NCBI GenBank assembly: GCA_049291395.1
Contig: JBATPJ010000030.1
Span: forward strand, 1 to 8,425
Length of the DNA: 8,425 nt
Origin: JAPUDQ01 sp049291395
GTDB taxonomy: Bacteria > Patescibacteriota > Saccharimonadia > Saccharimonadales > Saccharimonadaceae
Direction of reading: 5' to 3'
Numbering within the stretch: position 1 is the stretch's first letter; each line of letters starts with the position of its first letter. Of the stretch, positions 1-5,367 are shown piece after piece. The position numbers and the translations under genes are program-made. Below the pieces are notes generated by a model. It had not been told where the DNA came from. It was given only the letters and a program-made list of their open reading frames with translations, and did no database searches.

Positions 1-53
1 TTAATGAGCTGCCAGCACTTCTTGTTGCTAGCGAATTTTGGTATGGTAGACAT
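1..53 (-). CDS. N-terminus of an unidentified protein, cut by window edge
   Basis: A minus-strand ATG at 51-53 opens a frame that stays open to the edge of the window, giving 17 complete codons (MSTIPKFASNKKCWQLI). The N-terminus is short, basic and polar; too little is present to name a family. The start is supported by a good Shine-Dalgarno match (GAAAGG, complement of about 62-67) eight bases upstream of the ATG, one of the few clear ones in the window. It starts 36 bases after the truB stop on the same strand, so it is probably the next gene of the DHH-truB operon. A competing plus-strand frame is open from the edge to a stop at 114-116, but no start is visible for it, so the minus-strand reading is preferred. 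Confidence is moderate because so little of the gene is inside the window. Confidence 0.5.
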   Translation of the reverse strand, partial: MSTIPKFASNKKCWQLI

Positions 54-111
54 ACGGAACACCTTTCTTCACTTAGTTGCTTTACATCTCTAAGTATACG
101 AGGTGTTCCGT
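54..111 (-). promoter_or_regulatory. Inverted repeat joining truB 3' end to the next gene's ribosome binding site
   Basis: Two perfectly complementary 11-base arms lie at 54-64 (ACGGAACACCT on the plus strand) and 101-111 (AGGTGTTCCGT), separated by 36 bases. In the minus-strand transcript the first arm lies in the last truB codons. The second arm contains part of the Shine-Dalgarno sequence and runs up to the ATG of the following gene. Pairing would hide that ribosome binding site until ribosomes finishing truB open the stem, a classic layout for translational coupling. The repeat is seen directly; the coupling role is inferred. The loop is long for an intrinsic terminator and no T-tract follows on the minus strand. 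Confidence 0.55.
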
Positions 112-872
112 TTTAGTTTAATGAACCAGTCACTACTACGATACAGATCAACAGCGACAGCATCCACGACCGAGTAATCACCGATCTGTGTGCGACGAAG
201 CTCGCAGGTGTACGCACCGATGCCAAGTGCGCGGCCGATATCTTCGGCAAGCGTACGGATATAGGTACCCGAGCTGACGTGAGTACGAATGTGGAGCTCG
301 GGGTAGCTATACGACAACAGCTCCAGCGAGTGGATCGTGACCTGGCGCGGCGGCATATCGACAGACTTGCCAGCTCTGGCCAGTTTGTAAGCCCGCTCCC
401 CGCCGATCTTGATCGCGCTATAGACAGGCGGAATTTGGGTAATCTCACCGGTAAGGCCACTGAGAGCTGCTGCTATGTCATCTGCATTTGGAAGATAGCT
501 ATTGGAAGATGGCTGAATGTCTTTGCTATCTTCTATCTTCCATTCGCTATCTGCCACTATCTCCCCCTCTGGGTCACCCGTCGTACTGGTCGCACCGAGC
601 ACGATCGTCGCTTCGTATGATTTGTCGAGCTTGAGAAATTCACCGGCGCGCTTGCAAGCATCACCAAGGAGGATGACGAGAAGCCCCGTCGCAAATGGGT
701 CGAGCGTGCCAGCGTGGCCGACGCGGAGCTGCCGCTTCGTCGGTTTTTCACCGCGAGCCCGATAGTCGGCGCGTATCTGACTCCTGATCTTGGCGACGAC
801 ATCAAAGCTGGTCCAGCCAGCAGGTTTGTCGATAAGCAAAATATCATCTCGCATACTGCGATTATCTATCAT
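90..872 (-). CDS. truB: tRNA pseudouridine-55 synthase TruB
   Basis: Converts uridine 55 in the T-loop of most tRNAs to pseudouridine. The 260-residue product carries the family motifs in order: IDKPAGWTSFDVV (14-26), GHAGTLDPFATGLL with catalytic Asp58 (52-65), SYEA with Tyr86, QIPPVYSAIK (146-155), and SGTYIRTLAEDIG (201-213). The protein is shorter than E. coli TruB (about 314 residues) and has no room for a full C-terminal PUA-like domain. Residues about 106-132 form a longer, Ser/Asp/Asn-rich linker than usual, encoded by a heptamer-repeat segment. Neither candidate start has a Shine-Dalgarno site. Met1 (872) lies inside another heptamer array, and Met7 (ATG at 852-854) gives a textbook TruB N-terminus (MRDDILLIDKP), so Met7 is at least as likely. 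The gene follows the DHH protein gene by 21 bases; nrnA-truB pairs are common in bacteria. Confidence 0.95.
   Translation of the reverse strand: MIDNRSMRDDILLIDKPAGWTSFDVVAKIRSQIRADYRARGEKPTKRQLRVGHAGTLDPFATGLLVILLGDACKRAGEFLKLDKSYEATIVLGATSTTGDPEGEIVADSEWKIEDSKDIQPSSNSYLPNADDIAAALSGLTGEITQIPPVYSAIKIGGERAYKLARAGKSVDMPPRQVTIHSLELLSYSYPELHIRTHVSSGTYIRTLAEDIGRALGIGAYTCELRRTQIGDYSVVDAVAVDLYRSSDWFIKLKRNTSYT
526..560. repeat. Degenerate heptamer array inside truB
   Basis: On the plus strand five consecutive 7-base units can be read: CTATCTT, CTATCTT, CCATTCG, CTATCTG, CCACTAT. The first two are identical. A 9-bp perfect inverted repeat (GGAAGATAG at 490-498 and CTATCTTCC at 533-541) flanks and overlaps the array. 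The segment encodes the extended linker of TruB (about residues 106-132), so it looks like repeat DNA tolerated between conserved motifs of a housekeeping gene. The units resemble those of the array at 866-900. Confidence 0.6.
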
Positions 873-900
873 CTACGGTCTAAGGTCTACTATCTAGCCC
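866..900. repeat. Degenerate heptamer array at the DHH gene-truB junction
   Basis: Five contiguous 7-base units on the plus strand all begin with CTA: CTATCAT, CTACGGT, CTAAGGT, CTACTAT, CTAGCCC. The array covers the whole 21-base gap between the two genes, the stop codon of the upstream gene (TAG, complement of 894-896) and the first possible truB start. It replaces any recognisable Shine-Dalgarno site. A single related unit (ATTATCTATCA, 4312-4322) also lies at the holA start. Confidence 0.65.
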
Positions 901-2795
901 TGCCCTGGTATCTTGAACTGTCCGGGAGCAGGAGGCGCTAATGGGCCAGTGGGGTGTGGCGTCGCAGGGAAAGTCGGTGGCATGACGGCAGGATGAGGTG
1001 AATTCGGCACATCCTGGCCTGGCATCGGTGGTAGTGGCGGCAGTGTCGAGAAATCAGGCATTGGCGGCATAGCAGCCGGTGCGGTCGCTACGGTGTCATG
1101 AACCGGAAATGCGGGTGATGGCTGGCCACCGACACTGAGTGGCTGCGTGCCGAAAGCATTCTGGACAGCGTCGCGGGCATCATCGATCGAGCTAGTCGCA
1201 GGATGTGCCTGAGCGGCAGCATGGACTTCGGCCTCGAGGTCGGCGAGCGTCTGGTTGTGCTGCTCGGCTGGCTGCTCGACACTCGGCAGCGGTGATTCTT
1301 CATACGCAAGCCCAAGATCACCTACCGATGGTGTCCCACCGAAGGAAGGTGGCGCAGGGACAGGAGCTGGCGGCAATACCGGTATCACCGGTGCTGGCGG
1401 AGTGGCGATCGGTGCCATTGTGACCGGCTGGATCGTCCGACCACGCGTCATCGGCGCTGGCCCGTCATGGACAAGTGCGTCACCAGCTGGCGGCTCAGCA
1501 AACATATCGACGTCAGCGGGCTCATCGCCGTTTGATCCACTACCGGCAACTGCAAATAGGCTGGCGGCTGGCGGCGCATCATGACTCAAGATAGTATGGT
1601 TGCGCGCGGAGCGTTCCTCGGCACGTTTGGCCTCTTCGGCTTCGCTCGTCGTAGCGTTGAGCGTCCCGCCCATTAGAGGTGCTTGGTCATCATCGTCAGG
1701 GTACGGGTCATGGACGTGGTCGCGCCAATCAGTCGAGGCGACTGGTTTCTCATCTTGCTGACGATGTGAAGCTTCTTCGAGATCATGGCGAAAATTTTCG
1801 AGTGGCTGAGTGTGGCCCAGTGCCTGCTCAAGTCGAGCACTTGGATCGACGACTGGTTCGGTCGATGCGACGACCTCTGTTGGGGGCACAACGGGGGGGA
1901 GTACCGTCTCTTCATCATGGCTGACGTGCATCTCGCCATCGACGTGCTCCTCGGCGGGCTGTTCATCTGGAACTGGCGCCTCAGCGGGAGCAGCTGGCTG
2001 GTCAGTCGGCTGGTCATGGACAGTGATCGTATCAAACGACACACCGCCGGCTTGTAGCTTCTCAGCGATCAGTTGCTGGTTTGCTCCAGCGGCCATCAGT
2101 TGGGCGCTCATGGTCATGACACGCGGCGTGGTGTGTTCGTTGCTAAAGCGGTTGGTCGCCGCAACAATACCAGTCAGCAGACCAGTTGCGATCTGTTCGT
2201 CGAGGAGATTGGGCTGCAACGCTTCACTGAGGCTCATCAGCATCTCGCAGAGGCTACTCGCCTTCTCATCGCTCCAGTCCATGGTGCCGATCGAGCTTTT
2301 GACATCGCGGTTGTTGATAGTTGCGACAGCGGCATCGTGTAGGATTCGTCCGTGCGCTGCGATAGCGTTATCGAGGTCGGATTGCTTCTCTACCCCGAGG
2401 GCGATGACGAGATCGACGTTGAAGTCACCTTGGCTAAACTGCAGATCGTTTTCGGAAAGATTGGTTTTGTACGGTGTGATGTAGATACGGACGACGTCGC
2501 CTTCGACTTTGTAGCGGAGACGGTCGGCTTTTGCCTTGTCGAGAGCGATGATGAAATCACGCAGGCTATCGACGGTGCCCTCAAACGTCTTCTCAGGGTC
2601 GAGGAAGGTAATGGCGGGCGGGATTGCACCAGAGAAAACAGCGGTCGCGCTCTTCTCTAGTTTGTTGAGCATCAGGGTAAAACTCAGTGCCGCTGCCAGC
2701 GCATCGACGGACGGATCATGCGATACAGTCACCAGAATAGTCGTCGACTTCTTGATTTTATCGACGATCGCGGACTTTGAGTTTGACGTTTCCAT
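894..2795 (-). CDS. DHH/NrnA-like pseudoenzyme with long disordered tail
   Basis: A 633-residue protein in two halves. Residues 1 to about 250 fit the DHH-family core (NrnA, oligoribonuclease/pAp phosphatase), and several blocks align without gaps to my recollection of B. subtilis NrnA. The metal-binding motifs are nearly all changed: the PDxDA motif reads DPSVDA (27-32; first Asp is Ser29, Asp31 kept); the strand Asp of motif II is Gly134 (LVIALG); the DHH triplet is Asn161-Asn162-Arg163; the DTG Asp is Ala213 (IVAATNRF). Supporting residues such as the AS-S-x-x-E helix (179-184) are kept. An insertion at about 92-128 is unusual, and the DHHA1 domain with its GGGH-type motif is absent. Residues about 255-633 are low complexity, first acidic, then Pro/Ala/Met-rich, with short helical stretches (about 320-345, 384-398, 515-531). 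No membrane segment is seen, so it is probably cytoplasmic. It starts an operon with truB. A binding or scaffold role is inferred; the function is unknown. Confidence 0.85.
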   Translation of the reverse strand: METSNSKSAIVDKIKKSTTILVTVSHDPSVDALAAALSFTLMLNKLEKSATAVFSGAIPPAITFLDPEKTFEGTVDSLRDFIIALDKAKADRLRYKVEGDVVRIYITPYKTNLSENDLQFSQGDFNVDLVIALGVEKQSDLDNAIAAHGRILHDAAVATINNRDVKSSIGTMDWSDEKASSLCEMLMSLSEALQPNLLDEQIATGLLTGIVAATNRFSNEHTTPRVMTMSAQLMAAGANQQLIAEKLQAGGVSFDTITVHDQPTDQPAAPAEAPVPDEQPAEEHVDGEMHVSHDEETVLPPVVPPTEVVASTEPVVDPSARLEQALGHTQPLENFRHDLEEASHRQQDEKPVASTDWRDHVHDPYPDDDDQAPLMGGTLNATTSEAEEAKRAEERSARNHTILSHDAPPAASLFAVAGSGSNGDEPADVDMFAEPPAGDALVHDGPAPMTRGRTIQPVTMAPIATPPAPVIPVLPPAPVPAPPSFGGTPSVGDLGLAYEESPLPSVEQPAEQHNQTLADLEAEVHAAAQAHPATSSIDDARDAVQNAFGTQPLSVGGQPSPAFPVHDTVATAPAAMPPMPDFSTLPPLPPMPGQDVPNSPHPAVMPPTFPATPHPTGPLAPPAPGQFKIPGQG

Positions 2796-2827
2796 ATTTT
2801 TCTTTGTTTATTTAAGTTATTGCCACC

Positions 2828-2857
2828 ACTGTAGCATAAGAGTAATAAAACGGTCAA
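2828..2857 (-). promoter_or_regulatory. Probable promoter of the DHH gene-truB operon
   Basis: The minus strand has TTGACC (complement of 2852-2857) as a -35 box, an 18-base spacer, and TACAGT (complement of 2828-2833) as a -10 box. Transcription would begin about 26 bases before the DHH protein ATG. The leader holds only an A-rich, weak ribosome binding site (AAAGAAAAAT before the ATG). It stands back to back with the rpsT promoter, with the two -35 boxes 17 bases apart. Confidence 0.5.
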
Positions 2858-2874
2858 GAATGATTCGCATGATC

Positions 2875-2903
2875 TTTACAGATTACAACAGATACGGTAT
2901 AGT
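2875..2903 (+). promoter_or_regulatory. Probable sigma-70-type promoter of rpsT
   Basis: TTTACA (2875-2880) and TATAGT (2898-2903) each match five of six consensus bases and are separated by the ideal 17 bases. The predicted start site, about 2910, gives a 5' leader of about 35 bases that includes the AAGGAG Shine-Dalgarno site at 2935-2940. This is the strongest -35/-10 pair seen in the window, as expected for a ribosomal protein gene. Confidence 0.65.
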
Positions 2904-2944
2904 CGGTTGTTGAATTGTTATAAAAAACGTGACCAAGGAGCCCT

Positions 2945-3346
2945 ATGCCAATTATCAAATCAGCTATCAAACGCGCGAAGCAAGCACTCGCCCACAAAGA
3001 GCGCAACCAAGCGACCAAACGCGACATCAAAGCCGCCGTCAAAGCCTTTGAAGCCGCACCGTCAGCAGTGACCCTGAGCAAAGCCCAGAGCACCATCGAT
3101 GTCGCCGTCAAGAAAAACATTCTTGAGAAGCGCACCGCCGCCCGCCGCAAATCAGCCCTCAGCAAGAAGGCCAAAGAAGCTGGTGTGAAACTTGCAGCCG
3201 GCACGAAAAAAGCTGCTGCGAAACCTGCTGCAAAACCAGTGGCAAAAGCTGCCGCCAAGCCAGCTGTCAAAAAAGCTGCTGCTGCGAAGCCTGCCGCAAA
3301 GAAAGCCGTCGCCAAGAAACCTGCTGCGAAGAAAACGACCAAGTAA
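2945..3346 (+). CDS. rpsT: 30S ribosomal protein S20 with H1-like C-terminal tail
   Basis: S20 binds 16S rRNA early in small-subunit assembly. Residues 1 to about 80 match the family: MPIIKSAIKRAKQ at the start, basic helices, and KNILEKRTAARRKSAL (57-72), which corresponds to the conserved KxxIHKNKAARHKxxL block. The usual length is about 87 residues, but this protein has 133. The extra residues (about 83-133) are almost only Ala, Lys, Pro and Val in AAKPAAKK-like repeats, resembling eukaryotic and bacterial histone-H1-like tails. The start is fixed by AAGGAG (2935-2940) four bases before the ATG and by the conserved N-terminus. It is a single-gene unit between its own promoter and a terminator, convergent with holA; rpsT next to holA is a common arrangement. 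Confidence 0.96.
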   Translation: MPIIKSAIKRAKQALAHKERNQATKRDIKAAVKAFEAAPSAVTLSKAQSTIDVAVKKNILEKRTAARRKSALSKKAKEAGVKLAAGTKKAAAKPAAKPVAKAAAKPAVKKAAAAKPAAKKAVAKKPAAKKTTK

Positions 3347-3372
3347 TATTGACTGTTGATCACGTCAACGAA

Positions 3373-3404
3373 ACGTAAAAACGCCCATCTGGGCGTTTTT
3401 ACGT
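3373..3404. terminator. Bidirectional intrinsic terminator between rpsT and holA
   Basis: A perfect 14-bp inverted repeat (3373-3386 and 3391-3404) with a 4-base loop (ATCT). Each stem has a GC core (CGCCC/GGGCG) flanked by a run of five A or five T, so either strand reads as a GC stem followed by a T-tract. It ends rpsT transcription 27 bases after its stop and also ends the mutM-holA transcript. The stop codon and last codon of holA (3399-3404) lie inside the stem. Confidence 0.9.
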
Positions 3405-4313
3405 GCTCAGTCGCGCCACGGCGACTTCGATCAGCCCCCACGGCTCGGCACCAGACGTCTTGATGAGACGGTCACAGTCCTCTACGGCCGCGACCATGTC
3501 ACGGAGTTGCGTCATGGTGAGCTGGCGAGCGGTCGCCAGTGATTTTTGCGCGACGTAGGGATGGATGCCGGCTTCTTGGGCGATGGTCTGCGCGGTCTTG
3601 CCCTCGGCGGTCTTGCAGACGGCGAGCGCATAGAGTTGGCTGACCAGCAGGCCGATAAATTTGTACGGATCTTCGGAACGGCGCACGATCGCGAGCTTCG
3701 TGAGAGCGTGCTCGCGCTTCCCCGCTACGACGGCATCGAGTAGCTCAAATGCAGTTGCGCTCGGGTTGGGATCGATCAAATCTTCGATCAGTTTGCGTGA
3801 GATAGGCTTGCCAGCCAGCGCCAATTTCTCGACATCATGATGAAGCCGCCACTGATCGGTGCCGACATAGCTGACGAGATACTGCGCCTCGTCGTGATGG
3901 AGCTCGATGCCGTAGTTGCGAGCGTGCGTCCGAAGCCAGCTGGCCACTTCGCGCTCATCGAGCATGCGAAACTCGCGCACCTCGGCGTGTTTTTGCAACC
4001 ATTTGAACGTCCGGGTCCGCTTATCTGGCCTCGTCTCGACCAGAACAAGATCGATCTCACCAGCGCCCTCGAGAAAATCACTCAGTTCATCCCAGACGGG
4101 TTTATTTGCACTGGCCGCGTGGATAATCGTCAGCTTGCTCGTGGCAAACAGCGACGCCCCTTGTAGTAACTGAGGTAGCTCAACCATGCTGAGACTATCC
4201 CCCTGCACCACCGCGACACTATGCTCGCCGTGCGCCTCGAGAAACTCATCACGCACCCGCCAGAGCGCCCGCGTCAGCGCGTAGTCGTTGTCACCGTAAA
4301 ATAGTTGGATCAT
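3399..4313 (-). CDS. holA: DNA polymerase III subunit delta
   Basis: The delta subunit is the clamp-loader wrench that opens the sliding clamp. The 304-residue product is somewhat shorter than E. coli delta (343). Family features include the N-terminal strand and helix FYGDNDYALTRAL (5-17), GASLFATSKLTIIHAA (52-67), DKRTRTFKWLQKHAEVREF (97-115), which matches the D-K-R-x-K-xxxK-L...VxEF pattern, and the helical collar segment AFELLDAVVAGKREHAL (188-204) followed by DPYKFIGLLVSQLYAL (215-230). No Walker motif is visible, as expected for delta. The ATG lies 24 bases after the mutM stop with no Shine-Dalgarno site. The gap holds TATACT (complement of 4323-4328), which could be a -10 element but has no matching -35. 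Co-transcription with mutM and termination at the shared hairpin are likely. Confidence 0.9.
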   Translation of the reverse strand: MIQLFYGDNDYALTRALWRVRDEFLEAHGEHSVAVVQGDSLSMVELPQLLQGASLFATSKLTIIHAASANKPVWDELSDFLEGAGEIDLVLVETRPDKRTRTFKWLQKHAEVREFRMLDEREVASWLRTHARNYGIELHHDEAQYLVSYVGTDQWRLHHDVEKLALAGKPISRKLIEDLIDPNPSATAFELLDAVVAGKREHALTKLAIVRRSEDPYKFIGLLVSQLYALAVCKTAEGKTAQTIAQEAGIHPYVAQKSLATARQLTMTQLRDMVAAVEDCDRLIKTSGAEPWGLIEVAVARLST

Positions 4314-4337
4314 TATCTATCAAGTATACGATATCTG

Positions 4338-5213
4338 TCACGGTGCCTTCTGGCAGTTCGGACAGATATGCGTCCCACGGCCCGCAACCTTCAGTTTTTC
4401 TACCAGTACATCAGGGTGCCGAGGACAGCTCAGCCCTTCGCGGCGGAACACGCGCGCAAAATCGATGTAGCTGCCACGCTTGCCCTCGGCATTCACGTAG
4501 TTACGATCGGTGCTTCCGCCCTTTGCAATGCTGAGGTTCATAACGTATTTTACTTCGTGTAAGAGTGACGCTAACTGTTCGTCACTTACCTCCCGTACTT
4601 TTTGTGCAGGGTGAATGCCTGCACCCCACAAACTCTCGTCGGCATAAATGTTCCCGACCCCGGCTAGCACCGTCTGATCTAATAAAGCAGCCTTAATGGA
4701 CGTGTTGTTCCGGCGGCGAACCCGCGGAATAAACCCTTGCGTCGTGAAACTATCTTCCAATGGCTCGGGCCCTACCTTTTTCATAAAATCTAAATTCGGT
4801 ACCTCAAGGGTGGGCATGAGCTTCATCCACCCAAACTTACGCTGGTCGTTGAAAAACAAGTGCGAACCATCGCTGAAGGTCAGCGTCACGCGTGTCGAAC
4901 GGTCGGGTAACTCTCCTATCAGGCTATCTGTCGGGTGTCCGCCGCCGAACACTTCACTGCCCCGATACACCAGCTGTCCCGTCATCTTCAGATGCACAAC
5001 CAGGCTGTACTGCGACGACAAATCAATAATCAGCACTTTTGCCCGGCGGCGGACCGCTACAACCTGTGCTGCGTACAAAAATTGCTCAGTCGATGAGATA
5101 TCGTTAGGAAAACTCTTTGGCGAGTCATGCACGCGCGCATGTGCAACCGCTTTATCAATAAGTAGGGAACTAAGCCCCCTGCGAATCGTTTCAACTTCTG
5201 GTAGTTCTGGCAT
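4338..5213 (-). CDS. mutM: Formamidopyrimidine-DNA glycosylase (Fpg/MutM)
   Basis: Base-excision repair enzyme that removes 8-oxoguanine and formamidopyrimidines and nicks the abasic site. The 291-residue protein begins MPELPEVETIRRGL, which fixes the start and supplies the catalytic Pro2 and Glu3. Lys59 matches the conserved catalytic-site lysine (E. coli Lys57). Met77, Arg125 and Phe127 fit the base-flipping wedge (HLKMTGQL, DQRKFG). The helix-two-turn-helix is LLDQTVLAGVGNIYADESLW (177-196). The C-terminal zinc finger has Cys263, His266, Cys284 and Cys287 with the DNA-contacting GRGTH (278-282). The usual four-cysteine finger is therefore Cys-x2-His...Cys-x2-Cys. It is the first gene of the mutM-holA pair and is divergent from the small membrane protein gene. 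No Shine-Dalgarno site is seen; a -10-like TATACT ends six bases before the ATG. Confidence 0.96.
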   Translation of the reverse strand: MPELPEVETIRRGLSSLLIDKAVAHARVHDSPKSFPNDISSTEQFLYAAQVVAVRRRAKVLIIDLSSQYSLVVHLKMTGQLVYRGSEVFGGGHPTDSLIGELPDRSTRVTLTFSDGSHLFFNDQRKFGWMKLMPTLEVPNLDFMKKVGPEPLEDSFTTQGFIPRVRRRNNTSIKAALLDQTVLAGVGNIYADESLWGAGIHPAQKVREVSDEQLASLLHEVKYVMNLSIAKGGSTDRNYVNAEGKRGSYIDFARVFRREGLSCPRHPDVLVEKLKVAGRGTHICPNCQKAP

Positions 5214-5219
5214 ACCGCT

Positions 5220-5225
5220 AGTATA
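5220..5225 (-). promoter_or_regulatory. Possible -10 element of mutM
   Basis: TATACT on the minus strand ends six bases before the mutM ATG. With usual spacing, transcription would start at or next to the ATG, giving a leaderless message; this fits the absence of a Shine-Dalgarno site. No convincing -35 box was found 16-18 bases upstream, so the call is tentative. The rest of the 154-base divergent gap (5214-5367) shows no gene or RNA structure I can recognise. Confidence 0.35.
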
Positions 5226-5351
5226 CTCTTTTTAGTATGCGAGATCCTATTCATTAAGCGTCATCGCCATGCGCAGCACGCGCTGGAAACAACGAGGCAT
5301 AGACCCCCGCCCCTGTTTATCCGCGACCTCACGTCAATCAAATAACCAATG

Positions 5352-5360
5352 TGCTATAAT
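5352..5360 (+). promoter_or_regulatory. Extended -10 promoter of the small membrane protein gene
   Basis: TGCTATAAT is a full-consensus extended -10 element (TGn plus TATAAT, the hexamer at 5355-5360). No good -35 box precedes it, which extended -10 promoters tolerate. The ATG at 5368 begins eight bases after the hexamer, so the expected transcription start falls on or beside the start codon. This implies a leaderless mRNA and agrees with the lack of a ribosome binding site. Confidence 0.6.
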
Positions 5361-5367
5361 ATATATC

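Noticed and set aside
54..111. Inverted repeat read as an intrinsic terminator
   Set aside because: The 36-base loop is too long and only four T residues follow on the plus strand; on the minus strand it ends at a start codon.
3..116. Plus-strand open frame from the left edge to a TAG at 114-116
   Set aside because: It could be the end of a gene converging on truB, but no start or family signal is visible, and the minus strand has a start codon with a good Shine-Dalgarno site over the same bases.
846..857. 12-base match ATCTCGCATACT shared with the minus strand at 5234-5245
   Set aside because: A few 12-base matches are expected by chance between both strands of 8.4 kb, and the contexts differ.
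1810..2484. Plus-strand open frame of 224 codons inside the DHH-like gene
   Set aside because: Its Ser/Thr/Cys-rich, irregular composition is typical of a shadow frame, and the opposite strand has a clear protein family.
2854..3441. Long minus-strand open frame antisense to rpsT, rich in Ala and Phe
   Set aside because: It is the complement of the Lys/Ala codons of S20, has no ribosome binding site, and would run through the terminator and both promoters.
5269..5367. Upstream ATG extending the membrane protein by 33 residues
   Set aside because: The extension is Arg/Ser-rich with no family look, and it would put the consensus TATAAT and the membrane helix in odd positions.
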